64,000 bases of DNA from Isoetes taiwanensis (taxonomy: Eukaryota; Streptophyta; Lycopodiopsida; Isoetales; Isoetaceae): positions 5,244,001 through 5,308,000 of the forward strand of contig JAJEKV010000073.1 of NCBI GenBank assembly GCA_021234155.1, given 5' to 3'. Numbering within the stretch: the stretch's first letter is position 1; each line of letters begins with the position of its first letter. Below, piece by piece: positions 47,345-60,700 of this stretch. Position numbers and translations under genes: made by a program. The notes under the pieces are model-generated. The model did not search any database. It had not been told where the DNA came from and was given only the letters and a program-made list of their open reading frames with translations.

Positions 47345-47690
47345 GTTACTTCTTCTTGTCTAAAACCATTCAGCTGCTTGTCAGAGAAGTCAAGGATTAC
47401 CAAATTGGAAAGGCCACCCAAGTTACTCGGAATAGGTACATAAAGCAATTTTAAACTCTAAGCAGCTCAAATTCCAGCGAAACCCAAGATCCCAAGGAAT
47501 ATGACCACCTACTTTATTAAAAGACAAATCTAGTAAAGATAGATGTTCAAATAAGTTAAAGCCTACATGAATGGTGCTATTTAGAAGGTTATTTGCCAAA
47601 TTCTTTTGGGATGTTGCCTAATAGCTAACTTCCTTCCATGTCCAGACTCTAGAGAATTTTACCTTGTAGTTTGTTGTTGTCAAAAGATAT
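47345..47690 (-). pseudogene. Leucine-rich-repeat (receptor-type) gene fragment
   Basis: Minus-strand frames give HLSLLDLSFNKVGGHIPWDL (about 47550-47485), a plant extracellular LRR (LxxLxLxxNxxxGxIPxxLG). Partial repeats lie on either side: a DNNKLQGKI piece near 47680 and a GGLSNLVILDFS-like piece near 47420. Stops and shifts break it. Such repeats belong to receptor-like proteins or kinases; no kinase or transmembrane part is seen here. Confidence 0.62.
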
Positions 47691-48563
47691 AGTTTAAATG
47701 TGCAAGATTCCAGCACTGTATGGGTATTGAGACACTGAGCTTGTTAGTGCGCATGTTTGTCACAATGATGTTACTTAAATTCTGCACGAATAGGACCTAT
47801 AAAAGTATTCTGATATATGTTCCAAGCTCCAGCATTTTCCATACATATTAAGAAGTGCATTCCCAACTACAGGATCCAGCTCAAACCCAGCGGAAATAAT
47901 GCTTGCATGCATCCATTTACCAATTTCTATGAATGCTAAAATGGCGCAAGCATCCAGAATGCTGACGTAAGTGTACTTATTTGGTTTTACACAAATTTCC
48001 TGGCTCTTGTGACGTTCCAAGTATTTATACGATATACGTATAAATACATTGACACGTCACCCAGTGTAGATACGCCACCATGGGGTATGGTAACCTAGGG
48101 GGTTGACCTAAAAGGGATTAAATTAAGGATAATAACCTATAATTAAGGAATTAATATTTAAAAAGGATAATTAAGCTAATTATGGTTTGGGAAGGCGCCA
48201 CCCGGCCAAACTCGATTGGCCAGCATGGTGAATACTACTTTGAACCATTAAGGTGGATCACCACCCCCATATCAACCATAATCGACCAAGAGAAGCTGAG
48301 CGCCTACCTTTTGCCAAGCTGAGCGCCACCTTTGCCAAAGTACTTATACCTGTGTAACCAGAGCTGAGCACAAGTCCCAGGAAGATGGAAGCACCAAATG
48401 ATAACGGGTCCAGCAGGAACTCAGGTGGGTGGTTAGTGTAGCTTGAGAATTCTAGGGTAGCGCCCCTGTTGGGCACTTGTTGTGTTGTTCTGTCTGTTCT
48501 CTCTGTGCTTTACTTGTAGGAACTAACCCTTGATTGTAAAGGTAAGTTCTCTTTATATTATGA

Positions 48564-51500
48564 CTAGAAAAAGTGCCCAGCGTTGCTGGGCTTTTCGTTG
48601 GGATTAAGTTCAAAATTAATAAAAATATAGTGAGAATGTCAAGTTGGACATATATAATTGTTTATTCCAACTTAAAGTTGAATATTGTCCTTTTAAAGTG
48701 TTTTATTTATTGAGCTTAAAACTTGAACATAAATGATTAAGTTTTGGAATGGTCATATCATGCAAGTGAATTTGTGTGTTGACTCAAGTGTTGTCTTTTA
48801 AAGCTTTCATTAACATTGAGTGCTCTTAACATGTACAACTTATGAGGTTTGAGAATCATATAATCTTTTTATGATTCTTATATAATATTCTATTTATTGA
48901 GATTAATATTTAAATACAACTTTTCTTATATAATATTCTATTTATTGAGATTAATATTTAAATACAACTTATAAGGTTTTGAGAATCATATAATCTTTTT
49001 ATGATTCTTGCCCATGAGTTGCTAGTGGTACACAATACATGTTAGATACTTATACCAATCATAATCCATTAAGTGTAAATATGCCTAAATCTAACTTGCT
49101 TCTATTCTTCTATTCACAATATTAACATGTCTTCAAAAAATAAGCCAAAAGATGGAAAGGGCTTTTGAATGAGATTAAATGGTAAATGGAACGTGCCACA
49201 ACTTGGTAACTTTCAATTGCAATTATCATGATGATAAGGATCTTAGACAACAAATTTAACATCATGAAGCATTAGCCTTTGCAACTTTGATGCAATCTAT
49301 GCAATCTTCAAATTTCTTTCCTTTCATAGCAAAGGTAGTTTACATCAAGTTTCATATACATTCCATCTACACAATCGAGTACAGTTGACATCCTTCAAGA
49401 ACAATAATAGAAGAGAAGAAAACAAAAAGAAAGAGCATAGGATTACACTCAGGCTTGAGGAATCAAATAGAAGTGCGCCTAACAAATAAAGCCATTGCTT
49501 CCTGTGCTTCAACGAAACCATTGCCATAAAATACATGTCCATGCTTTAGTTTGACTTTAAGAGAGTAGTTATAGCAGTAATAATTCTAGATGTCACTCCA
49601 TTTCAGCTATCCTGCACGGATTCAAGATGTGCACAATTCATATTTCCCTCGGGACCGATGAAAAACCCATGACATAAAAGTCGTCTGAGTATTACAACTA
49701 TCAAACAGAAGAAACGCCTTTTCTTTTGATGCACTCTGGCATAGCAGAAAGAAAATCTTATTTGTACATGTTGCACACCATTTTGTAGTAAATTAGAATC
49801 AAGGCGTAATAACCTGTTTAATCATAGTTGGCAGTGAGAGTATCTTGAGCCTCAACCTGCCCTTGACCACTGACCTTAGCTGGAAGCAATCCAAGTGCAA
49901 ATCATATCTTTTTCGCCATGTGAGCATGTCATTATTTTGCAAGATCGTCACTACTTTTGCATAATGTGCATGATTTCTGTTTCCCCTTGGGAAAGATTGA
50001 CATAAAAGCCATCTAGATATTTTCTTCTGCTGCACTCTGGCATAGCAAAATTCACTGTCATGCACAGTTCAATAACTTCAAGAGCATAGTGTTTGCTCCA
50101 AAATGTAGCTATCAGATGGGAACCTAAAAATTAATAGATTGAGCCAATTGTGTATTTTCAGAGCCCAAATCTGAGCATTTTCTATATAAAAGGAAGCACA
50201 CAATAATTAAGCTCGTAGAAATAGAAAGCTTGATATGTAGTCGCACATGAACCCACATATATTATCATGCACGCCAAATGAAATTGACTTGACTTATGAA
50301 ATGACCTCTAGGCAAATGCATTATCCAACTCAATTGCTATAGCAAAGAGTAAATGCAAAAAAATAATGCGACATGTTGTTACAAAAGTGATTTGGTAGTT
50401 CCAATCAAAACTACATATTGCAAAGGTAAATTTGTTCTTAAAAGGCAAAGAACTTACACCATAGAATCAAAGTATTACGTCTCACAATAATGCCACAGCA
50501 AATGTTTTTCTCCATAATGAGACATGTAGCTTGAATATGCATGGCTCTCTACCTACAACTTACTATTCTTCTTAAATGAACCTTTTGCTAGATCTATTAC
50601 GATAGAGTCCTTTCCTCAGAGATCTGCTTTGCAATAGCAACATGCTCTCTTTTTGCTTGAACTCCCTCAAAATTTAATGCCCTAATAATTCATTTCTTTG
50701 TCTCTCCGGGATCCAATTCTAACGTGCCACAACTTTTAGAATCTAAGTCATGTTCGTGCCATTTGCAATTCTTACTATGATCATCTTTAAAGACCTCTTA
50801 TGATCATTTAGGAGTGCAAGGATCTAATCCCTCCTGATCTTCTTTTGCATCCTTGACTTTTGTATTACAGAAAAATCTGGACCTAGCTTCCATCTAAGCA
50901 TTTACAAGAGCCTTGAGCATAGAGTCAATGCTTTATTCATACCAATTTTCTTGAAGGGCACAATTGGGTTCATCTAATATCAGGCTCTGGATTGTAGAAA
51001 AATCAGTAAAAATAGAAGCAAGGGCAGGAGATGGAAACTACCATCCATGAAGTTAAATATCTATCCACAGCCTCCAGATCGCGTTTTAGCCAGGCATACT
51101 GAGCACCAGGTGGTAAAGCTGAATATTTCACTCATTGCAACTATGTTTAGGTCCCCGCATTGGTAGTAGTATGTTATATGTGGCTTAAGACCTAGATCAG
51201 ACATGCCAAAACATTGTAACCATGTTTAACATACTATATTCAGCATGTAAAGTAGCTGTTAGAATATACTTGCGATTTTTACAAGGTGAATTAGACCGGA
51301 TGTATAATTCTTAAGCCCCTCATATGCATGAAATTGGCTGTGCACGGATGATTTACCCTTGGCTACATCTATCAGATTACTTCGAGAAGTCTCATACCTA
51401 ACAATGGTGTCAATTATGGAAGGTTCCAGATGTTCTATATTCTGCCTATTTAATAATCCCCTGCATATGTTACCGAACAAAGATCCAAACAATGATATAA

Positions 51501-52647
51501 AATAATTTTGATCAACTTGAAAATTCCACTAAAACTTTGCTGACCTTACCTGTGAAGAAATATACAAAGAGACAGGATCAACACTCTGTACAATTGCAAT
51601 CTGTTCAGGGCTCCACTTTGATCCCTGCTGGGCAAATCTTTTATCATTGCCATGCCCATCTGATGCTTGCAAACCTGAAACATATAAGTGCCAAATCTGG
51701 CAATATATGTAAAAGAAGAAAGTGTACCTCATATTTGCTCGTTAACTTGCTGGAAAGACCGTTGCAACCCATCTCCTCATAGTAGCACAACACAGGCCTC
51801 AGTGAGCGTGCCTAATGCAGAAGAATAAAGCATTAGAATCAATAAAGCCTCAGTGAAGCGTGCCTCAATTGCATTCAATAAAGCCTGATGCAGAAGAAAA
51901 TGTGATGATAAAGCATTAGAATGCAATAATACTACTTATCTGTTTCCAGTCTCTCAAATGCATGGCAACAAGCTTCATTCTCTTGCACAATAAGGACATT
52001 TTATGAAGAAAGGGAACCAAAAATCAGAAATGGAACCGAAAAACAGAGCATCAAAGATAAGAATGCCTTGCCATGCCGCTCAAAGCCGTGGCAAATAAAC
52101 AAAAATGCGGGAGTTGTTCGGATGACATCAGAACAAAGAAACCGTGGATTGATCGTAATAGCAAGCAAACACCCCCGTGAAATTTTCTCGGATAGCAATG
52201 GCAACAAAACCCTACTGGATTTGATCCAAAAGCAAGGAGCCGGAAGAAAGGATAGGCTAGGGATAGATTTGCTTCATCGCCACGCTTTGAGACCCATAAC
52301 ACGGTAACCACAAAAATCGGAATGAATCGCTCCATGAACCCAACCCGTGCAACGCTTCAAACCGCTTTCGAGAGGAAAAGAACGTGATCGAAGGGAAAAA
52401 ATGGGGAGATAGAAACCGTGATTTTTCTAACGTAAACTAAAATTGACATACCCATTCCCAAGATTCTTAACTTTTATAATGAAACTAAAATACCCATTAG
52501 GATTCGTAACCGGAAAGGAAGAAGCGCGGATTTGGGGAAGAGAGCCAGAACCGTCACATAAAATCAACGGATGAGAACAAGTTAAAAAATTCAACGCGCA
52601 AGATTGCGCACAGACTATCATAAAACGCCTTTATTATTATATATAGA
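48564..52647 (-). mobile_element. Non-autonomous Helitron, 4.08 kb
   Basis: Read on the minus strand it begins TCTATATATAATAATAAAGG at 52647 and ends with the hairpin GCCCAGCAACGCTGGGC (48591-48575), 7 nt, then CTAG at 48567-48564. The flanking bases are A (48563) and T (52648), as expected for insertion between A and T without target duplication. It interrupts the solo LTR cleanly. No Rep/helicase is present. Internal AT-rich tandem repeats occur at 48885-48980 and a ~100-bp direct repeat around GCACTCTGGCATAGCA at about 49625-49760 and 49960-50060. Confidence 0.85.
51293..51728 (-). pseudogene. Exon-like segments carried inside the Helitron
   Basis: Minus-strand open segments sit between splice-like signals: one ending at 51728 (GAG/GTACAC), one at 51674-51550 (TTTCAG before, CACAG/GTAAGG after) and one starting at 51460 (TATGCAG before). 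They read, for example, SKWSPEQIAIVQSVDP and NIEHLEPSIIDTIVRYETSR. Such a pattern suggests a captured piece of a host gene with its introns. The phases of the three segments do not all agree under one frame choice, and I do not recognise the parent protein. Confidence 0.4.
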
Positions 52648-54225
52648 TTCTGGTTTTGCTCTTAAAGGATGGATTGATAGTTCTTTGCATAGTATTACTC
52701 GAAATGGGGGGGAACTAAGGGGGGTAGAGACCTCTGAGCTCATGTATGATAGTATGATCCTAGATAGAGCCCTGTAATACTCCCATTAGATGCGGCCTGT
52801 GCACAAGAGACCACCGAGTCGTGGATGCTATGGAATTGCTTAGCACCAAATAAGGGACGCAGATGGTGAAGTGGGGTGGGGTCTTGCATGAACATAAAAG
52901 GCTCCCCGAGACTCCTACAATGGGCTAGGCCCGACAGGTCTGGCCACGAGGGGCGGGTATGGGTCCGACACTCCCACGGGTGTAGAGGTGTGATCCGTAT
53001 GGAGCATCTTGCACTTTGAGTAGATTTAGGGTGAGTAAGTCTGCACGGATGCTGGGTCGGGCCGATGCGCGCGTATTCTCTAGCTCACCCATGGAACCAC
53101 TGCGGATCCCGAAGGGGACGCTTCCCGACCTGCCTCATCCGGACGGGGGCTTCATGAACCCCGTGAGTAGGCTCGAATGGGTGATACCTTGAGTCCAAGG
53201 CGGTCCAGGAAGGCTATAGTGACGCCATAGCATGATTGGACTCATCCGCAAAGTGTGTGCACGGGAGGGGCGGATGGAGTGGACAATCCTAGCCGATGTT
53301 CTATGCCAGCCAACGCCATGTCAAGATTCGGCCTCGCCGATCTCTTGAGACCTAGCCATCGGTCGATCCTCACCGAGTCCGAGTAGGGGTAGAACCATGG
53401 GTTTGGGTGTTTTCCTTAGTATTAAATGCATATTCTTTGTTGTTGTCACTTGGATGGATGTGCCACCCTTCGTGGTGGTAAATTATGATATGACTATGCT
53501 GTGTGCTAACCTTGTATTCACGCTTCCGCGACGTAGGAGCCCCATTGAAGGCGTAAATAATGACCCTCCGCGGTCCTTCACTTGAGCATCTTCGTATAGA
53601 TGGCCCGAGTTAGACGGAGGGCCCTGCTCATGGTGAGTTGGTTGCCATGGGAGGGGAAAGTCCCTGTATGTATACGTCCGAGTGTCGTATATGTTCAGGG
53701 AGCGTCATAGCTCTGCCTAAAAATGGAAAGAGCATCTTCACCATGTCCATTTTGTGCATATGCTGCAATCATGGCATTCCATGAAACAATATCCCATCCA
53801 TGAAGCTGTCCAAAGATCCTCTATGCATCACTTACACTTCCACATATTCCATACATGTTGAGAAGAGTGTTTCTGACTATAATGTCTAACTCACAATTGT
53901 TATTGACAATATGGGCATGCATGCGCTTTCTTCTGCAAAAGAAGCTAGGCTAGCACAAGGATCTAGGATGCTAGCCAACGCGATCTTATCAAGTTTCACA
54001 TGACATTGCTGCATTTTATGGAAAATGCAAGCTTTGGATTATCATTTTGATTGTATACAGATATCATTGCATTCCATGATATTATATCCCATTTGTGCAT
54101 GCTCTCAAACACTCTCTGTGCTTCAACCAAAGAGTTGCACTTGCTATACATATTAACCAGAGCATTCCCTATGACAACATCTGAGTTGTATTTGGCGTGA
54201 AGTATACCAGCCAGTTTCCAAAGTG

Positions 54226-54748
54226 ACTACCCAGCAACAGCGGCCACGGCCAGTTTACACCAGTCATTGGCATATTTCGGGTATATACTGGCATACACCT
54301 AGAATATGCCATAAACCCACATGGACAAGGGCTTGCCCCCCTAGGGGCAACCCAAAAATCAATGTTTTTTGCCATATTTTATGCATTTGCGGCGAAACGC
54401 TAACGGGCTCGGAATATCCTAAAAGCATAGTGCATATGCGGCGAAGCGATAAAGTAGTGACATTTAACGTGGGGGGATAAGAATGTATGCCACGTAGATT
54501 CAAACAATGTTCTTGTCTCTTGCTGTATCAGCGATGCTCTCATCCTGTACCTAGTCGCCTTTCAGTCCAGTACTAAATCTTGTGCTTCTTGCAATTTGGA
54601 GCTTCTCCCTGCTCCTGCATTTTTGAGCTGTGGTTGACCAAAGATGCAATTTCATAAAGGGATTGTGATAATGATTTGGAGTGCAATGTTCGAATATGCC
54701 ACAGCAGGAAAGGAACTCGAATTGCAGTTGTTAGTTTTTTAATTGACG
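54226..54748 (+). other. Upstream region of the STY kinase gene
   Basis: Holds a pair of GCGGCGAA(A/G)CG blocks (54390 and 54438) and no gene. An in-frame stop at 54740-54742 precedes the ATG, so the leader is non-coding. The promoter must lie here or across the PPR remnant; no single element was identified. Confidence 0.4.
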
Positions 54749-57700
54749 ATGGAGGTTAGTATTTCCCTACAAGAGCCGGAAAGGCGCAGCACAAGCAGCC
54801 AGAGAAGCGGAGAGGAAGTATCTTCATCAAGTCGTACGAGAAAGCATGAAGTATGTTGCGAGATCATACGGTGGCTGACAGAATCTGGCCATGTTGAAGT
54901 TAACGAGCCAGGATTTTCTGATGAGCTTCAGGCGCATTTTAATCGACTGCCAATTCGGTATATGTAGTTTCCTGTTACTTTTTTAACCTGGAGATCTTGA
55001 AGATGCCACATTTAATTTGTGTGCAGGCGACATAATAGGCCATCCATGAACGTCATGAATTGTTTCTTGTTGAGTTTGGGATTTTTGCACACATGTCATA
55101 CGAATAATTAATGTTGCAATGGATGATGATTAAGAGCAATTAAAACCCTTCAATACCATACTTCTGTGGAATGCTATAGCCATATAACATCCACCATTCC
55201 TTCTTTTTTGACCTTGGATGCCTTAGCAGATATGCAATGGATGTGAACATAGAGCGGGCAGAAGATGTTCTCATGCACAAAAGATTGCTGGAAATGGCAG
55301 CAATACCAGAAAATCGGCCTGTTTTTCATGTTCGATCTGTTCAAGTAAGTAATAAAAGATGGTAGGCATAAATCTTCCTTGAAGTTGTGCAGGTATTTTC
55401 TTTCTGGAGGATTAATAACACATGTTCCTATTGATTATGGTTCATTAATTGAAGCTCACCTTAAATACCCTTTTTAGCTATGCGTAAACATACATTGGTT
55501 CTTATCTTTTGTGTTTATGTAGTAACTCTGCTTCTATATTAATGAGTGCAGCCTTTTCTGCTTATGACTATAGGTGTTGCCATTGATGCTGAATGAGGAG
55601 ATTTCTGATGCTATATCTCCAAAAGTTTCTGTTAGTCATTCGGCTTCTAAACTTAAGTACTTATTTTGTGTCTCTTACCCTTAATGGTGTCAGAACTTAA
55701 GTTTGTGTTCAAATTTTGAAATTATTCTTGGCATGTTCAAGTCTCCTTTTACCTTTGAGGCTAAATTAATATGGTTTATTTTTCCGTTTTATGTGAAGTG
55801 CCCATCCACCCCCCGCATTTGGATCTTCACCCAATTTAGAAGCTTTGACGCTTGACCAAAACAAATCACCAATCGATGACGATAGCAATGGTGGTGACTG
55901 GCCAAGGTAGAAAGCATGCCCACATTACATGATAGGGCTTATCATAGTTTTGGGTATATCTTCATGGTATATTCTGATTGAGTAAAGTTTGCTGCAAGGT
56001 TCTTTTCATTAGTGTTGGTATTTATAGTTTAGTATCATAAATGGGTTTAGGTTTTTGTGGAAAGAGATTGCTTATGCTTTTATTTTATCTCTTCTCTTGT
56101 TTAAGTAGTCGTGAAGCTAGAAAGAGGCTGTATCCTTGCAAGATGGAACTTTGGGCAGAAAACCATAGTATTGGAGTGCCTTGTACACAGACCGTTTTCT
56201 AGTGCAATCATAATAGTCGATTAATATTTCCTCTTTCTCTGTGTTCTCTTTTGTATTCCGTTCTCTACTCCCTCCAGAGGCTCTGTTATAGTTACGCTTA
56301 CCACTCAATTCACTTCATTTTTATGGATGTTAACATTTTTTACTTTATTGGACGTTTTTACTCTATTGGTTGTTTTTTCTAGCTTCTGTTTGGTTCATGA
56401 ATTTTTCTTGAGCTTAATTTCTAATGAAGTTTTGGACAATCTGCTAGGACATGGTAAGCAGGAAGACTTTTGATGTGCAATCAACGTATTTCCAGCCATA
56501 CAAACTTCTCACCATTTAGTCCAATAACTTGGTGTTCGTGATACTCATATACTAACGTTTTAATTTTTGCACAGTTCAGGACACGATCAGATGCCAACAC
56601 ATGAGGTTACAGTTTCCTCAATTGACAAGCCAAAGTTGCTTAGCCAGGTACAACTCGTTGTATTTCTTTTGAGTTTCTGTTGTATCTTCAAAAGATACAA
56701 CCCTGCCTTGGACTCCATTAGTCCCTAATAACAAAAACTAGAGTACAATCGTGTTTAGTCAGTTTGGTAGCATTTTTCTAGCATAGCAATTTCTGTAAAT
56801 TTGCAGAATGTAAGTTTCAGAAGTTAAACAAGTTTAGGCTAGTAATGGTGGTTTGAGTTGATTTTTTGAGTTGTTGGCCCGTTCTATAGCTTATTGCATT
56901 GAAATTGTGAATATCCTGGCTTTTAGAGCTTCTAAATGACCTTTTCTTTCTTAATTTGATTTATGTTGTTTGTCATTGCAGCTTGCTTTTATTTTACTTT
57001 CTGTCTTATAACTGTCATCCTCGTATTTGTAAATAGTCCAATATGGCATATGATTAGTGTTCTATTTGTGCAGCTATCTTCGTGGCTTGCAGATGTTGGA
57101 TTGAACATTCGTGAAGCTCATGCATTTTCTACTGTGGATGGCTATTCACTTGATGTCTTTGTTGTGGATGGATGGAAAACAGAGGTATGTTGGACAGCCT
57201 AGAGATCCCCTGTCTGAAACTTTCGAAAGAAGATGAAATGCCGTAAATAGTGGGCCATCCACTGTTTAGTGTTGCCTGGTGGGGCAGATCACTTTTTCAT
57301 TGAAGCGATAATAGGAACAAGCGGGGCAGCAAAAAAGACATAAACAGTCCTTAAAAGAATAGAAAACAAGACCCACATCTACTTTGAACCAGCTAGGGAA
57401 AAAATAAAAGTTTTTTAATTTTTCATTGTTCCGTTTATTTTCTATTTTATGCACATCCGTTGATACTGACACAAGAAGGGGCGAGAAACAGGGATGCCCA
57501 AGTCCAAGTGATGGACCTTTGAGGCTTAATTTTGCTGCCATCCTTATCTCCCAGTGAAAACACACACATGAGGTGACTGTAATGCTCAGATTACCAGGTA
57601 TAATCTTCCGTCTCGAACTTGGGAAGATGCATAGTCTCAAAATTTACAATGGCATGCAACCTTGACCTGTTTCAGCCAACTATATTTCGATCTCCAGTCC

Positions 57701-60700
57701 TCGCAAAGGAAATTGACGATTTTTCAGTTTTCCCTTAACCACACAATGCTGCCTATTTTCCTCCCGTCTAATGCTTCAAAACTTGTTTTCAATTGGACAC
57801 AAGCTTGCCTCATGAACCACTCTTGCCTCATGATTTGAGTTTGATCACTCACTTGATCCTTGCTACAATCTTCGTACACTTTGAGGGACATCCATGACCT
57901 TTATTTGAGAAGCCATGAGCAAGATGAACGCTAGAAAAGCGAAAGACTGTGAGGACTCTTAGACTGAATTTCGAATTTTGTTCCAAGGAATGGATACCCT
58001 TGCTCCTATAGTGGTAGATTATCTCAGCGAACATGCAGAGAGAGCATATTGCGTCTATAGTGCAGATCCATCTTTGATCATCAGCGAACACGCAGAGACC
58101 ACACATGGTATTTGAATATTCACTTAGTTAGCACACAAGGGAGAGAATGCAATTGGCATCCAATTAGCTCGAGATTGAGGCTGCTCGTGCAATTAGACCT
58201 AAGGTCGAGCACTCCAAGAGGACCTATAGACTATGTCTTTGAACGTTGGAGGAGCATTGTATTTTCACGTGCCTCTTCCCGACCTAATATGCAACAACAA
58301 ATCTGGCAGAAAGTTCTTGCTGAGAAATTTGATTTGTCTCTCAAAGACTTGAAAGTATGGACCACTTATGCCCGAACACTCTAGGAACAATCAGATATCC
58401 TGGAGTCAAAATGCAGCCTGTTCTCTATCATCCTCTCCTTTTTCTACTTTTTCGAGAAGCCATGAGCAAGATGAACACCAGAAAAACGAAAGATGCGAGG
58501 ACTTACAGGCTGAATTATGGAATGGATACCTTTGCCCCTATAGTGGCATATTATCTCAGCGAACATGCAGAGAGAGCATATTTCATCTGTAGTGGCAGAT
58601 CTATCCTTGATCAAATGCATCTATCACCCGGAGTATTTGCATGAACATTCACTTAGCACACAAGGTGAGGATGCAGTTGGGCTCAGGGTCCATCCAATCA
58701 GCTTGAGATTGAGGCTGGTTGTGCAACTAGACATAAGGTGGTATGTAGACTGTGTGTTTGAACATAGAGTTGGAGGAGCATTTTATTTTCACATCTCCAG
58801 TATAGTATGAACTACAGGGCAAGTTTCGTTGCTCTTCCAGGAGTCTACCTCCCTCCAAAGCTCATTAGATATGGAGGACTAGAAATGTCTATATTTATTC
58901 CTTTATGAAATTTGTCCATAGAAGAACTCTGTTGATTGAAGGAACATGAGTCTGTTCAGAGAAATGACTACACACAAAGGCAGATGACTCTCTTTTTCAT
59001 TGGAGGCCATGACAGCAAGCAGAAGTCATGCCCGCTACCTTGATAATCTAGCTCTATTTCGAAAGAAAAGCGAGCAGCAAAGGGAAGATAAATAGTCCTT
59101 GATAAGAGAAAACGAGAGAGAGAGATTGCCTCATGTTGTACCAGCGTCTAGGAGAAAGACAACAGTTTCTTACTTCTTAATGTTTCAGTTTGTTTTCTAT
59201 TCTTATGCACATATCTAGGAGGCTACAATGCACCGCTGTAAATTATCTGATATAATAATTGGTGTCATAGACCCAAGGGTCTCTGACAGACATTAATATA
59301 ATCTTTCTTTCTTTCTTTAATATAATCTTTCTTCTTTCTTCAGGATACCGAGGACTTAAGAGCAGCCCTTAAGAATGTGTTGGCAACTATCGAGGTAGCA
59401 ATTGAGAAATTGGAGCATACCATCTGTTTGCCAGATTATACTTGATGGTGATGATTTCATATATTTGGAAGAACTTGACTTCTATCTTCCATATTTGCAG
59501 AAGAGGGTGTGGTCAAGAGCATCTCCACCTTCTCAGCCATCGCCTTCCAAAGGAGTATTGCCAGAGAGAAAGTCAACTGCACCATCTGATGGCAAAGCTG
59601 ATTGGGAAATTGATATTGATCAATTGAAACTTCTCCACAAAGTCGCATCTGGATCATATGGGGACTTGTAAGTTACATAATTGGCTGAAGTTATCCAGAG
59701 GAAACAGTACTAACTGCCATTGAATTATGCATGTTATTCAGGTACCGGGGAACGTATTGTGGTCAAGATGTGGCTATCAAGATCCTAAAGCCTGATCGTC
59801 TCAATGATGAACTACAGAAGGAATTTAGTCAAGAAGTGTTTATAATGCGGTATGCTCACTAAGAACTAAAAGGAATTAAAATGTTCAGATTTATAACAAG
59901 AAAGGATTTACTTAAACAATGATGGTCTCATAGAAAATGAGGTTATTGAAGAGTGAAAGCAATGCTCTAGAAGTCGCTACGGGTCTCGATGATCATCCAT
60001 GTGCCCTAGCTTTTACCGATTAGACAGATGAATAGAACTCTGCGGAAGTATATCGCTGTTATCTTCATCATATAGAAGGCGTTTTAGTCACTTCAGTGAT
60101 TGGCCTGCACCTTTCAATTGCCCATGTATTAGCTTACTTAGATTGCAGATATAAGGTCAAGGTATACATTCCTATATTATTGGCATGATCATGAGTCATA
60201 ACAAGAACATTCCACTGCCATCTTGCTCTCTTGATCTCTGTATGTTGGAATTCTATAAGTTATGCCTTTTTGCATGGCAAAGTACTTGTGGTCTTGCGGT
60301 ACATGATGTCTCTGTAAGGAAGCCCAATGGTCAGTTTTTCAGAAATGTGTAACCAACTGATCCTCTGAGGTAGTATGTCCCTTTTGCTCCCTATCAATGC
60401 AAATGAAGGACGTGGCTTAACATCCCCATTAGCATCCCTGTAGAAGGTTGACTAATGGAGTTCAGTGAATGGAAGGCTGTAAGATTACTTATGTGGATTT
60501 TCTGATCAAGATGTGGCATTTTCCTCCCAGAAAAGTACGGCATAAAAATGTTGTCCAATTTATTGGAGCATGCACAAAGCCTCCTGATCTATGTATAGTT
60601 ACAGGTATTTATTGGAGCTTAATCTTTTAGAGAGACTATATTATTGGGAAACTCATCGATCGAAATTATTCCAGAGTTCATGGCAGGGGGGAGTGTGTAT

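Larger units (their letters stand above)
48008..53709 (+). mobile_element. Solo LTR (LARD family), interrupted by a Helitron
   Basis: Starts TGTGACGTTCC and ends GGAGCGTCATA. GCTCT flanks both sides (48003-48007 and 53710-53714). Without the Helitron it is 1,618 bp, against 1,611 and 1,602 for the LARD LTRs. Homology is visible, for example GAGGGGCGGATGGAGTGGAC at about 53265 versus the reverse complement of 27390-27420, and the terminal CATATACG...CGTATAC block. It is a recombination product left after loss of the internal region. Confidence 0.82.
47775..54225 (-). pseudogene. PPR protein pseudogene, split by a solo LTR
   Basis: Minus-strand pieces at 54225-53715 and 48007-47775 belong to one pentatricopeptide-repeat gene of the plant PLS type. 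Readable blocks are DVVIGNALVNMYSKCNSL (near 54170), WDIISWNAMIS (near 54090), RNTLLNMYGICGSVSDA (near 53860), DIVSWNAMIAAYAQNGHGED (near 53770), KPNKYTYVSILDACA (near 47975) and VVGNALLNMYGKC (near 47860). The reading crosses the insertion point in frame once the LTR and one GCTCT copy are ignored. A stop after SVSDA and a frameshift near 53930 show it was also decayed otherwise. PPR proteins bind organelle RNA for editing or processing. No start or C-terminal domain is present. Confidence 0.8.
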
